Shown piece after piece: positions 7,835-16,646 of a stretch of 46,603 bases of DNA (position 1 is the stretch's first letter; each line of letters opens with the position of its first letter). The stretch lies in the NCBI GenBank assembly GCA_029071345.1, contig JAIEAO010000035.1, forward strand, positions 1-46,603, written 5' to 3'. This DNA is from Muribaculaceae bacterium (GTDB lineage Bacteria > Bacteroidota > Bacteroidia > Bacteroidales > Muribaculaceae). A model generated the notes under the pieces. The model searched no databases. It was not told the origin of the DNA and worked only from the letters and a program-made list of their open reading frames with translations. Both the position numbers and the translations under genes were made by a program.

Positions 7835-7970
7835 CTACAAGCTATAATAATCGAACCGCTATACCATATTCGATAATTTATATACGAATTATGAGGGATG
7901 GCTAATATTCAAAGGATATTTAAGTTATTATGATAGGAGAGGATTTATCCTATAGTCGTAAAAATAGTAG

Positions 7971-7990
7971 GGACGCGATATATCGCGTCC
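7971..7990 (+). repeat. REP-like palindrome, copy 7
   Basis: Perfect GGACGCGATATATCGCGTCC with GTAG before and GCA after. It lies 51 bp upstream of the B3/B4 gene start. Confidence 0.95.
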
Positions 7991-8041
7991 GCATCGACAT
8001 AACTTAGTCTTTGATTATTATCTCAATAAGAACTCATTGAT

Positions 8042-8713
8042 ATGGAAATTAAGTTTTCAGACAGAATAAAGGAGTGCGCACCCGGTCTTAGGGTGTTGGC
8101 TTACGAGGTGGAGGTACAGAACGCTCCTACTTCCGATTCGCTTTGGGAAGCGGTGGAAAAGGAGACGGAGAAAATCCGCGCTCAGTATGCAATCGATGAG
8201 ATTAAGAATCGTCCGGCAATCCTCGCTACCCGCAATGCTTACAAGGCTTTGGGTAAGGATCCTAACAGATATCGTCCGTCGGCGGAGGCGTTGTGTCGCC
8301 GCGTTGTCAATGGTAAGGAGCTTTACCGCCTCACCACTCTCGTAGATTTTATCAATCTGCTTTCGATGGAAACGGGTCATAGCATCGGCGGTTTTGATGC
8401 TGACAAGATCGAAGGCGACTCACTTTTGCTCGACGCTGGCACAAAGGATGACATTTACCACGGAATCGGTCGCGGAATATTGAATATCGAGAATCTGCCT
8501 GTCTATCGCGATAAGGTCGGAGGAATCGGTACGCCGACAAGCGATGAGGAGCGCACAAAACTTACCGAGGAAACTTCCCACCTCCTCATGCTCATAAATG
8601 TCTATGACGAAACCGAGAACCTCGAAGAATTAGAAAAGAAAACCACTGAGCTTTTAACCACACTCTGCTCCCCCGCCTCAATCCGCTGCACCCCTTACCA
8701 TTGCCAAAAATAA
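8042..8713 (+). CDS. B3/B4 domain protein (PheRS beta-like tRNA-binding domain)
   Basis: The 223-residue cytosolic protein contains the B3/B4 fold found in the beta subunit of phenylalanyl-tRNA synthetase and in free-standing proteins thought to bind or edit aminoacyl-tRNA. Diagnostic segments are ATRNAYKALGKDPNRYRPS (about residues 62-80), the following EALCRRVV, and TLVDFINLLSMETGHSIGGFD (about 98-118). It is full length for the stand-alone family. The ATG at 8042 follows a REP-like element, and the gene converges on the TonB receptor with 10 bp between stops. The exact substrate is unknown. Confidence 0.85.
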   Translation: MEIKFSDRIKECAPGLRVLAYEVEVQNAPTSDSLWEAVEKETEKIRAQYAIDEIKNRPAILATRNAYKALGKDPNRYRPSAEALCRRVVNGKELYRLTTLVDFINLLSMETGHSIGGFDADKIEGDSLLLDAGTKDDIYHGIGRGILNIENLPVYRDKVGGIGTPTSDEERTKLTEETSHLLMLINVYDETENLEELEKKTTELLTTLCSPASIRCTPYHCQK

Positions 8714-8723
8714 TCGCCGCAAT

Positions 8724-11129
8724 TTAGAATTCAACGGAGAGGCGAACGTTGAGCTGGCGGCGGGTAAGGTAGTTGGGTACGGCGTACTGGATATTATTCA
8801 CATCCGTTACCCAATAATAGCTGCTGACGTTGGTGATATCGAGAAGGTTGAAGCAGTCGAGACCGACAACGATGCTGCGGAAATGACGCCAGAAGTTGTA
8901 GGGGCGCACACCATTTGTCGGTGCGCCAACCAACTGATAGCTCACGCCGATATCGACGCGCTTGTAAGCCGGAGCACGGAAGTACGATTCGGCGCGGCTG
9001 CGGTGTGGCGCGGTCATTGTCAGTCCGTCAGCAAAAACTCCGCGCAGACTGAATTTAAGTTTGGGGAATTTCGGGAAATAGTCGGTGAAATAAAGGCTGA
9101 CGGAGAAACGCTGATCACTCGGCAGGGGCACGTTCTTGCCGTTGAGATTCTGGTTGGTTTTCATCAGTGAGAAACTAAGCCATGAGTCGGAACCCTCCAC
9201 AAACTGACCGAAGAGCTTCATGTCAAGTCCGGCTACATATCCTTTCGAGTCGTTGACGCCTGAATAGTTGATCTTCAGGTTGTCGTATTCATAAGAAATG
9301 AAGTTGGCGATATTCTTGTAATAGACTTCGCCGGTAAGTTTGAAAGGACGGTTCATCGCGCGGAATGTGTAGTCCGTTCCCAATATCACATGAATACTGC
9401 GCGGAGATTTGATGTCACGGTTCAGTTCGATAAGATTATTGCCGTTCTCATCTGTTACGGCACGTCTGAATTCCTTGTAGAAAGGTGACTGATAATACAG
9501 TCCGGCTGCGGCACGGAAATTGAAGCTGCTACCGATCGGAGAGAGCGAGAAGTTGACACGCGGCGACACAAGGAATTCCTTGTTGAAATCCCAATAAGAG
9601 AAACGGAGACCGCCGTTAAGGGTCATTCGCGCTTTCTCAGTGTCGATATAATAGGCATCCTCGATGTATGCACCGAGGCGGTTGGTCGAAAGATTATGAT
9701 TCGAAGAGAGTGAATAGATAAGATGCACACCCTCGGGCAATGTCGGCAGTGAATAACCGGCTGAGTCGCGCCATTCCCACTCTTTGGTGCGGTCGCGGAA
9801 GGTCTCGCGGCGGTAATCCAGACCGTAGGTTAGGTTATTCGCCTTGATCCTCGTCTCCCCTTTAAGGAACATTCGGAACACGGAGGCTTTCAACCGGTTG
9901 CGCGAGTGCTCCATATATTTACCCACGCCCAACTCTCCGCCGATGCCATCCTCGCCACCGGTGCCGGCTTGATTTAGCCAATATTCCCCGGAGATGTCGT
10001 AAGACACCAATTCGTTGGTGAGGAATCCCGAAGCACCGATCATGAAACTTGACGCGCGGTTAGGACGGTACAATGCGGTGAGTGCGCCTAAGAATGTCTC
10101 GAACTTGTCGCGCTCCTGACCGTCGAAATATACCTTGAAATGCTTCACATCCTGCGCCGTGCCGAACGTGGTCTCACGGTTATGGGGCGTGAAGTTATAA
10201 TGGTTGAGCGAGATGTTACCCAATAAATTGAACGTCCAGCGGTCGCTCGGCTTCAGATTCAGGTTGGTCTGATAATCGAAATAGGTAGGGTCATACTCTC
10301 CTTTGGTATCCATCGAGGAGAGCAGGGAGTTGTTTTTCTTGAACCTCAATCCGTGGAGCTGTGAGAACTTGCCCGAATTCTGGCCCAATGTCAATGACGC
10401 ACCCATCAGACTGGCCGACACCGCACCTTCGAACGCTTCCGGTTCGCGATAGGTGATATCGAGAGCAGAAGACATCTTGTCGTCATATCTTGCCGGAAAA
10501 CCGCCCGATGAGAATTTCAGATTACCAACCATGTCAGGATTGATGATACTGAGACCCTCCTGTTGACCTGAACGAACGAGCTGCGGTCGATAGATCTCGA
10601 TGCCGTTGATATAGACCGAATTCTCATCGAACGAACCGCCTCGCACAGAATACTGCGAACTCAATTCGTTGGATGAGTTGACACCCGGCATCGTCGAGAT
10701 CATCGCCTCAACACTACCACCCGACACATCGGGCGACAGCTTGAAACTCTCTGTGTTGAAGCTCTGCATACCGTTGATATTGCTCTTGAAACCCAACACC
10801 TCAAGCTCTTTCAGCTCAACATCGTTGGAATACATACGGACATTGAGCGTCAGGTCACCCTTAGGATTTATCAGCTTATGATTCACCGTCTTAAATCCCA
10901 CGCAGCTGAATACAAGTTCGAGGGTGTCTTTCCGGGCGACCGAGATTGAATATTGACCCTGAAGATTGGTATTGGCACCTATGGCTGTGCCCGCAACACG
11001 AACGGTTGCAAACTCCACAGGCTTATCCTCGCTATCGATTACTTTGCCGGAAATCTTTACGTTTTCGGCGTTCATCGACAGCAAGCCCAGAGCTCCTAAA
11101 AGCAGTATGACGATTAATTTAAGTTTCAA
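8724..11129 (-). CDS. TonB-dependent outer-membrane receptor
   Basis: The 801-residue protein has a signal peptide (residues 1-21) and a carboxypeptidase-regulatory-like β-sandwich (about 25-105, starting VKISGKVIDSEDKPVEFATV). A plug domain follows (about 125-235, with SQYSVRGGSFDENSVYING), then a β-barrel ending in the aromatic VRLSVEF expected for outer-membrane insertion. It imports an unknown ligand using the TonB-ExbBD system. No SusD partner is adjacent, so it is not a typical polysaccharide-utilisation pair. Translation appears to begin at TTG: the frame closes with TAA five codons upstream, and no ATG precedes the signal peptide. An 11-bp direct repeat spaced 21 bp apart lies just upstream. 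Confidence 0.92.
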   Translation of the reverse strand: MKLKLIVILLLGALGLLSMNAENVKISGKVIDSEDKPVEFATVRVAGTAIGANTNLQGQYSISVARKDTLELVFSCVGFKTVNHKLINPKGDLTLNVRMYSNDVELKELEVLGFKSNINGMQSFNTESFKLSPDVSGGSVEAMISTMPGVNSSNELSSQYSVRGGSFDENSVYINGIEIYRPQLVRSGQQEGLSIINPDMVGNLKFSSGGFPARYDDKMSSALDITYREPEAFEGAVSASLMGASLTLGQNSGKFSQLHGLRFKKNNSLLSSMDTKGEYDPTYFDYQTNLNLKPSDRWTFNLLGNISLNHYNFTPHNRETTFGTAQDVKHFKVYFDGQERDKFETFLGALTALYRPNRASSFMIGASGFLTNELVSYDISGEYWLNQAGTGGEDGIGGELGVGKYMEHSRNRLKASVFRMFLKGETRIKANNLTYGLDYRRETFRDRTKEWEWRDSAGYSLPTLPEGVHLIYSLSSNHNLSTNRLGAYIEDAYYIDTEKARMTLNGGLRFSYWDFNKEFLVSPRVNFSLSPIGSSFNFRAAAGLYYQSPFYKEFRRAVTDENGNNLIELNRDIKSPRSIHVILGTDYTFRAMNRPFKLTGEVYYKNIANFISYEYDNLKINYSGVNDSKGYVAGLDMKLFGQFVEGSDSWLSFSLMKTNQNLNGKNVPLPSDQRFSVSLYFTDYFPKFPKLKFSLRGVFADGLTMTAPHRSRAESYFRAPAYKRVDIGVSYQLVGAPTNGVRPYNFWRHFRSIVVGLDCFNLLDITNVSSYYWVTDVNNIQYAVPNYLTRRQLNVRLSVEF

Positions 11130-11154
11130 GAAGCGATAGTATTATGTTTCAGAA

Positions 11155-11186
11155 TCAACACTTATAATAGATGTGTCAACACTTAT
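11155..11186 (-). promoter_or_regulatory. Direct repeat upstream of the TonB receptor
   Basis: TCAACACTTAT occurs exactly at 11155-11165 and 11176-11186, start-to-start 21 bp, about two helical turns, 26-57 bp upstream of the TTG start. The spacing suits two protomers of a regulator binding one DNA face, but it could also be a duplication. Confidence 0.5.
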
Positions 11187-11214
11187 TCTAAACGTTTTCA
11201 GGCTATGGTTTATT

Positions 11215-11742
11215 TTATCCCCTCCCTCTCTGCTTGATTTCCGTGTCATTGATGCTGTCTGATATCAACTGGAGAAACTGGATTCGTCGCACCAAAGCCG
11301 ACGTGACATTTCTGAACTTTCGTGATGCTATTATCTTTTCAATCACAGCTATCATCTGATTCCCTAACCCTAATTCCGCCGCCATCGAGTCTGCCCTTTC
11401 CTCGGCATCGAAACCCCAGGGATGGGTACGGTAAAGGATATGCCCTAACTCATGAGCAAGCACGGCAAACAGTTCAGGATAGGTGAACCCCATCTCACCC
11501 ACCATCCTTTTGGATATATAAATACGGTTCTCGAGTTTGACCACAACATCATCATACTCATTTTCCTCATCCGATAGAGGCACGAACTCAATCACCTCCG
11601 GCAATTCCCTCTTATCTTCAGCCAGGGCACGCAACTCATCGAAACGATTCACAAGTGCGTCACCATAAAGACGAAGAAATGAATCCACCTCCGGGATAGA
11701 ATATTTATTAATAAATTTCTGCATATACCCCTTAACGTGCAT
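11215..11742 (-). CDS. Small cytosolic zinc metalloprotease (HELGH)
   Basis: The protein contains AHELGHIL near residues 96-103, the HExxH zinc site, and AEERADSMAAELGL about 15 residues later, supplying the likely third ligand and the E-x-x-A-D pattern of gluzincin families. There is no signal peptide or membrane segment, so it is a short, soluble member unlike membrane-bound HtpX. Position of the motif suggests M48/M78-like ancestry. Start is uncertain: 11742 is the first ATG, 11724 is another, and a TTG lies at 11763. It is divergent from tex and upstream of the TonB receptor. Substrate unknown. Confidence 0.75.
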   Translation of the reverse strand: MHVKGYMQKFINKYSIPEVDSFLRLYGDALVNRFDELRALAEDKRELPEVIEFVPLSDEENEYDDVVVKLENRIYISKRMVGEMGFTYPELFAVLAHELGHILYRTHPWGFDAEERADSMAAELGLGNQMIAVIEKIIASRKFRNVTSALVRRIQFLQLISDSINDTEIKQRGRG

Positions 11743-11844
11743 ATCCCGCGCCACATTTTCCAACTTTGCCTAAATTATCACCGGGCCACTTACAAAAAAT
11801 GTTAACAGGAGAATTAAGGCTCTCCCTATTGTCGCAATTTTTGT

Positions 11845-11852
11845 TAATTTTG
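11845..11852 (+). promoter_or_regulatory. −7 box of the tex promoter
   Basis: TAATTTTG followed by CAG, 30 bp before the ATG at 11882. No TTTG at the canonical 19-20 bp spacing is clear. Confidence 0.4.
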
Positions 11853-11881
11853 CAGTTTTGCAAAACTAAATATACTAATAT

Positions 11882-14047
11882 ATGGAATTTTCCACTATCG
11901 ACAATATAATCCGCGAAGTGTCTTCGCGCCTTGATATCCCCCAAAAGAAAGTTAAAGCCGTGGTTTCCCTGCTTGATGAAGGAGCGACAGTACCGTTCAT
12001 TTCCCGTTACCGCAAGGAAGCGACCGGTGCTTTGGATGAAGTGGCGGTAAGAAATATTGAGGTGACGCTAAAAAGCGTCCGCGAATTTTTCGCACGCAAG
12101 GAGTTTGTGGCCGAAGCTATCGAAAGTGCCGGCAAATTGTCCCCTGAAATCTCCCGACAGATCGCCGAAGCATCCTCCCCTACTCAGCTTGAAGATATCT
12201 ATGCGCCGTTCAAACCTAAGAAACGTACACGCGCCACGATGGCTCGCGAGCGAGGTTTGGAACCGTTAGCAAAGATGATAATGTCAGGCAAACCGGAAGA
12301 CCCGGAGTATGCTGCCCGAAGATTCTGTAATGATGAAGTGACAGATAGCGATGAGGCTCTTGCCGGAGCGGCCGACATTATCGCAGAGTGGGCTTCCGAA
12401 TCCACACGGCTGCGCAATGCTTCACGAAACGCCTACCGCAATCGTGGTTCTCTCGTCTGTTCGCCGGCCAAAGGTGAGGAGGAGAATCTGAAGAATTCCA
12501 CTTTTGCCACCTATTCTAATTTCTCAAACTCGATCAAACGCATATCCTCACATCAGTATCTCGCGCTGCGCAGGGCCGAAACCGAAAAACTGCTGAAGGT
12601 GAAATATTCACTCGACGATACGTCCTATTCTCTTGAAGAGAAACTATGCGATTCATTCACTCCACGCCATGCCTCAACGGCTTGCCGTGAGATTATCAAC
12701 GATGCCGTGATCGATGCCAGCAAGCGCTTGATACGGCCATCGGTAGAAAATGAAATTTCTGCTGATCTTAAGGAAAATGCCGATAAAGTGGCGATTGATA
12801 TTTTCGCCACCAACCTTCGGCAACTCCTCCTCGCCTCTCCGTTGAGAGGTAAACGAATTCTCGCCATTGACCCCGGTTATCGCACCGGTTGCAAGGTCGT
12901 GGCAATCGACGAACAGGGAAATCTCTTGGACGATGCTGTGATTTATCCCGTGCCTCCGCGCAATGATTTCGAGGGCGCAGCTAAAACAGTCAACCGTCTT
13001 ATTTCGCGCTACAAACTGAATGCCATTGCTTTGGGAAGCGGTACAGCTTCACGCGAGACTGAGAAATTCCTGAAAAATTATCACATCATGCCCGATGCGG
13101 ATATTTATGTCGTAAATGAGGACGGAGCGTCGGTTTATTCCGCCTCCGAACTGGCACGCGCCGAATTTCCGGACAAGGATGTTACGGTCCGCGGAGCGGT
13201 TTCGATCGGCCGAAGACTCATTGACCCTCTCGCCGAACTTGTTAAGATTGACCCGAAATCAATAGGAGTCGGGCAATATCAGCACGATGTGGACCAAACG
13301 AAATTGAAAAACGCCCTTGATTACACGGTGATGAGCTGTGTGAATGCTGTAGGCGTTGATGTCAATACGGCATCCGCGAGTCTGTTGAGTTATGTGGCAG
13401 GCATCGGACCGGCATTGGCTAACAATATCGTGAAATATCGCGCAGAAAACGGTGCTTTCAAATCACGCCCCGAACTCAAGAAAGTTCCTCGTCTGGGAGA
13501 TAAAGCATATCAGCAAGCGGTAGGATTTCTCCGAATAGCCGACGGCAGGGAACCGCTCGACAATACCGGCATACACCCTGAGCAATACGCTTTAGTGAAG
13601 AAGTTAGCCGCAATATTAAAAGTAAAACCGGGTGAACTTATAGGTAACAAATCTTTGCTGGAAAGCGCAGACGCAGAGATGTTGGCTTCACAACTCGGCG
13701 TATTGCCGGAAACTGTTAAGGATATCATTACAGAACTTATGAAACCCGGACGTGACCCACGAATCGACAATGCAGAGGAAGCATTTCACCCCGAGATTGA
13801 AAGTTTTGAGGAACTTCGCCCCGGCATGAAACTTCATGGTGTGGTCAACAATATCACGGCGTTCGGAGCATTCGTAAACCTCGGAATCAAGGAATCCGGA
13901 CTGCTTCACATTTCCAAAATATCACGAAAACGCATCAACACAGTCAGCGATGTGCTGCGGTTAGGACAGCAGATTGAAGTAGTGGTCATCGACATCGACC
14001 ATACCCGTCACCGCATCAGCCTCGCCACCTCCGAAATGGCGAATTAG
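11882..14047 (+). CDS. tex: Tex family RNA-binding transcription accessory protein
   Basis: The 721-residue protein has full Tex architecture: helical N-terminal region (VVSLLDEGATVPFISRYRKEATG at about 28-50) and a YqgF/RNase H-like domain (ILAIDPGYRTGCKVVAID, about 323-340). Helix-hairpin-helix motifs follow (SYVAGIGPALANNIVKYR, about 503-520), then a C-terminal S1 domain (GMKLHGVVNNITAFGAFVNLG, from about 646). It binds nucleic acid in the cytosol and influences transcription. The start is an ATG after a short AT-rich leader. Its stop overlaps the convergent FKBP gene's stop by four bases. Confidence 0.95.
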   Translation: MEFSTIDNIIREVSSRLDIPQKKVKAVVSLLDEGATVPFISRYRKEATGALDEVAVRNIEVTLKSVREFFARKEFVAEAIESAGKLSPEISRQIAEASSPTQLEDIYAPFKPKKRTRATMARERGLEPLAKMIMSGKPEDPEYAARRFCNDEVTDSDEALAGAADIIAEWASESTRLRNASRNAYRNRGSLVCSPAKGEEENLKNSTFATYSNFSNSIKRISSHQYLALRRAETEKLLKVKYSLDDTSYSLEEKLCDSFTPRHASTACREIINDAVIDASKRLIRPSVENEISADLKENADKVAIDIFATNLRQLLLASPLRGKRILAIDPGYRTGCKVVAIDEQGNLLDDAVIYPVPPRNDFEGAAKTVNRLISRYKLNAIALGSGTASRETEKFLKNYHIMPDADIYVVNEDGASVYSASELARAEFPDKDVTVRGAVSIGRRLIDPLAELVKIDPKSIGVGQYQHDVDQTKLKNALDYTVMSCVNAVGVDVNTASASLLSYVAGIGPALANNIVKYRAENGAFKSRPELKKVPRLGDKAYQQAVGFLRIADGREPLDNTGIHPEQYALVKKLAAILKVKPGELIGNKSLLESADAEMLASQLGVLPETVKDIITELMKPGRDPRIDNAEEAFHPEIESFEELRPGMKLHGVVNNITAFGAFVNLGIKESGLLHISKISRKRINTVSDVLRLGQQIEVVVIDIDHTRHRISLATSEMAN

Positions 14048-14442
14048 GCGATGCCTAAGAGTTCGATTTCGAAGATCAAGGTGGATCCGCCTGGAATTCC
14101 AGGCTGGTTCATCTTACCGTATGCCTGTTCTGCGGGAATATATACCTCCCATTTATCGCCGACACGCATCTGCTGAAGTGCAATGATCCAACCGGGAATA
14201 AGGTCACGCAGACGGAACGCTGGAGCCACTCCTCCCCTGCTGCTGTCAAACGTCTTGCCATTGATAGTCTTACCAACATAATGAGCCGTCACCACGCTTC
14301 CCCGATTGGGTGTAGGCCCGTTCGCATTCCCCTTCTTGATCACCTTATAATAAATCCCCTTATCGAGCGGCTTCACACCCTCCTCCTTAGCTTTGGCAGC
14401 AAGCCACTCCCTATTCTTCTGTACATATTCCGGTTTCGCCAT
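14044..14442 (-). CDS. FKBP-type peptidyl-prolyl cis-trans isomerase
   Basis: The 132-residue protein consists of a short helical N-terminal extension (MAKPEYVQKNREWLAAKAKEE) and one FKBP domain. The domain begins with a GIYYKVIKKG strand; VVTAHYVGKTINGKTFDSS, PGWIIALQQMRVGDKWEVYIP and the terminal LIFEIELLGI supply the active-site aromatics (Y, F, D, W, I). It isomerises Xaa-Pro bonds during folding. No signal peptide is present, so it should be cytosolic, unlike the many exported FKBPs of Bacteroidales. It ends head-on with tex, overlapping by four bases. Confidence 0.93.
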   Translation of the reverse strand: MAKPEYVQKNREWLAAKAKEEGVKPLDKGIYYKVIKKGNANGPTPNRGSVVTAHYVGKTINGKTFDSSRGGVAPAFRLRDLIPGWIIALQQMRVGDKWEVYIPAEQAYGKMNQPGIPGGSTLIFEIELLGIA

Positions 14443-14505
14443 AATCTTATCAGTATATCTGTATCTAAATAATGCAAAAATATGCAGTTTAGTATATCGG
14501 TAGCT

Positions 14506-15291
14506 TTAATTATAGGTATTACTAAATTGGAGGAGGGTGGCAATTGCGAGGAAAATTAATAGATATATTACTACGGAGAGAATTAGGTAGAGGAGGAAGT
14601 AACCGATGCGCTTTTTGAGGGATGGGATCGGGAAAGCTTTATACATGCTCATAGAGCAGATGATGATGGAATAAAGTATCTCTAAGGCTGATGAAAAGGA
14701 TTCGGAGAGTATCGACAATGGTTTTACTATGATTCCGAATATCAGCAGTGAGGATGTCATATAAATCATCGCGGCAAAATATTCGGCAAGGTTGTATTTC
14801 CTTGCACCTACCGACCAAAAGACCATTGGAATAGCCACTAGTGCTGGGATGTAGATGGTGAGGTTGCGAATGAGCATATTGTTCATTAGATAATCCGTCA
14901 CCATCAACACAGCTTGAGAAATGAGTGGAAGCTGTCCAGTTCCTGTATCCACGATCTCCGTTTGTTCGGAAACGGGCATAAGCCCTGCTACAAAAGCACT
15001 TAAGAAACACACCACTATTAGCATCGAAACAGGCGGAATGTACCTTACCCTTCGGCAGTTTATGTAATCGCGGATAACTTTCCATGGATTAATCAATAAG
15101 CACCACGATGTATAAAGGAATCCCTGGTTTATGCGCGATAGACCAGATAGCAAGCTGATGAAGAAAGATTTGTTTTCGAGTCTCTTTTCCTTGACCGACT
15201 GACCACATTCGGGGCAGAAGTTGGAAGCGCAGGAACATCCGCAGTTCCTGCACTTCATGGTTGATTCGATATTTTCCAAAGAATTTTGCAT
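14506..15291 (-). CDS. DUF3667 family zinc-ribbon membrane protein
   Basis: The 261-residue protein begins with a zinc-ribbon signature (CRNCGCSCASNFCPECGQ, residues 14-31). A juxtamembrane region with FLYTSWCLLINPWKVIRDYI, then RRVRYIPPVSMLIVVCF, is the hallmark of DUF3667. Four or five hydrophobic segments follow up to residue 255. The family's function is unknown. It lies 6 bp downstream of the esterase gene on the same strand and may be co-transcribed with it. Confidence 0.8.
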   Translation of the reverse strand: MQNSLENIESTMKCRNCGCSCASNFCPECGQSVKEKRLENKSFFISLLSGLSRINQGFLYTSWCLLINPWKVIRDYINCRRVRYIPPVSMLIVVCFLSAFVAGLMPVSEQTEIVDTGTGQLPLISQAVLMVTDYLMNNMLIRNLTIYIPALVAIPMVFWSVGARKYNLAEYFAAMIYMTSSLLIFGIIVKPLSILSESFSSALEILYSIIICSMSMYKAFPIPSLKKRIGYFLLYLILSVVIYLLIFLAIATLLQFSNTYN

Positions 15292-15297
15292 TAGAGT

Positions 15298-16461
15298 TTA
15301 TTTGGCGACGTAGTGTTTCACATTGTTGTCGGCGGTGAAGATGCGAAGGTTGCCGGGATAGGCATTTGTGGGGGCAATCTGTGTTTCCCAAGAACCCTGT
15401 GTGAATTTGAATTCCATTGGCAACTGAACATTCAGGTCGATGGCGTATGTGTGATCTCCAACCTTGTTCATCTTCACACCCTTAGGATCCCAGGTAGTCA
15501 CCACATCCTGATTTCCGGTGATAAACACATCACCTTCTGCCCACGGACATTCCAGCTCGATATGCACCGGGTGTTTCTCAGAATCAGCAAAATACGTGTT
15601 GTGGCGATACATCCCGTAGATCGGTAGAATATCCATCAGGCAGTGTGCATAACAGCTGTTGTGGGTATATTCGGGATACTCTTTAAAGAACATTTTTATT
15701 GTTTCGGGCAAAGTAGCCGATTCCATCTTTGACTTTACCATATCCCATGCCGGACGCCAGTTCGGACCCATCCCGGTCTCTTCTGACTCATTCGTCATCG
15801 TAAGGAACATGAATCTCGGCTTGCCATTATTGAAATCATAATTCAGGAAGTCATCGGCAAACTTATTGTTATCCTCCATAAAATTGGGTGACAACGCTAT
15901 GTAATCGTCAAACATATCTTCAGAAGAAAGCGCGTTAAGGATGAAAGATGCGCTGAGAGAATGACCGATAGCTAATGTATGCCCCGAGGTGCGGTATTTA
16001 CTGTTAATATAAGGCATCACATCTTCACGAATGAATTTCTTGAAGTTTTCATAATTGCCGTAATACATTGATTGGTAAGTTACATTGGTCGGTACGGGTA
16101 GAAAGTCATTGGTCCTGCAATACTCTTCCGACGCCGGAGAAGGTATTCCGACAACGATAAACGGTATGTCGTCCTCGTAGGGGTTCTGGCACTCTCCCAA
16201 AATTCCGTAGGTCAGCGCAAAATGTGAACGCCAGTGGGAGTCGAAGACATACACGACATCCACCTCCGACTGCGTATTTTCGTCGTAATTCTGGGGCGTG
16301 CAGATGAAGATTTCCCTATCGAATGGAAAGTCGGGATTGTGAAACGTCTTGGTTTCAACGTGCATGGTTTGCTGAGCGTTTGCACAGATACCGGATACCA
16401 GAAGGCAAACCCAGAGAACGAGACAACTCAAATTGAGCTTAAAAATTCTTGAAGTTTTCAT
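15298..16461 (-). CDS. Secreted esterase (Fes/EstD-like) with C-terminal starch-binding-like domain
   Basis: Counting from the ATG at 16461 (MKTSRIFKLN), a signal peptide ends near residue 29. An alpha/beta-hydrolase domain covers about 35-285 with nucleophile elbow AIGHSLSAS near residue 169 and a YVFDSHWRS strand typical of the enterochelin-esterase-like (PF00756) group. A likely catalytic histidine lies in HNSCYAHCL. The last 90 residues contain WAEGDVFITGNQDVVTTWDP and MEFKFTQGSWET, the pattern of CBM20/CBM48-type glucan-binding modules. The upstream 25-codon extension is rejected because it crosses the promoter region. Substrate is unknown; the module suggests binding to α-glucan or a related polymer. 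Confidence 0.8.
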   Translation of the reverse strand: MKTSRIFKLNLSCLVLWVCLLVSGICANAQQTMHVETKTFHNPDFPFDREIFICTPQNYDENTQSEVDVVYVFDSHWRSHFALTYGILGECQNPYEDDIPFIVVGIPSPASEEYCRTNDFLPVPTNVTYQSMYYGNYENFKKFIREDVMPYINSKYRTSGHTLAIGHSLSASFILNALSSEDMFDDYIALSPNFMEDNNKFADDFLNYDFNNGKPRFMFLTMTNESEETGMGPNWRPAWDMVKSKMESATLPETIKMFFKEYPEYTHNSCYAHCLMDILPIYGMYRHNTYFADSEKHPVHIELECPWAEGDVFITGNQDVVTTWDPKGVKMNKVGDHTYAIDLNVQLPMEFKFTQGSWETQIAPTNAYPGNLRIFTADNNVKHYVAK

Positions 16462-16494
16462 ATTATTATAGTGTATTAGTGTAGTAGTACACCG

Positions 16495-16525
16495 CAAAGG
16501 TATAACAATATTTTTTAACCACAAA
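16495..16525 (-). promoter_or_regulatory. Promoter of the esterase gene
   Basis: Minus strand TTTG (16522-16525), 19 bp, TACCTTTG (16495-16502), then CGGTGT, 33 bp upstream of the ATG. An exact consensus match. Confidence 0.7.
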
Positions 16526-16646
16526 ATATTTTTCAAAAAAATTTTTTCACATATGGATTCTTAAAACATTTTTAATAGTCAATTAAAATAATAGAATGTT
16601 AATTTCGTTAAAGAATCGTACCTATAATCAAAATAATTAAAAGACA

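Larger units (their letters stand above)
7690..7840. repeat. Cluster of small palindromes (BIME-like)
   Basis: Two REP-like elements (7720-7739 and 7815-7834) bracket three smaller inverted repeats: GGAA-tccg-TTCC (7751-7762), GCCGC-tt-GCGGC (7769-7780) and CGGA-gtg-TCCG (about 7795-7805). The arrangement recalls bacterial interspersed mosaic elements, which combine several REPs. No coding potential is supported. Confidence 0.6.

Noticed and set aside
7711-7905. Plus-strand frame of 64 codons in the palindrome cluster
   Set aside because: It is translated from two REP-like palindromes and is arginine- and serine-rich for that reason.
8724-11129. SusC/SusD polysaccharide-utilisation pair
   Set aside because: The receptor is 801 residues, shorter than usual SusC proteins, and no SusD-like gene is adjacent.
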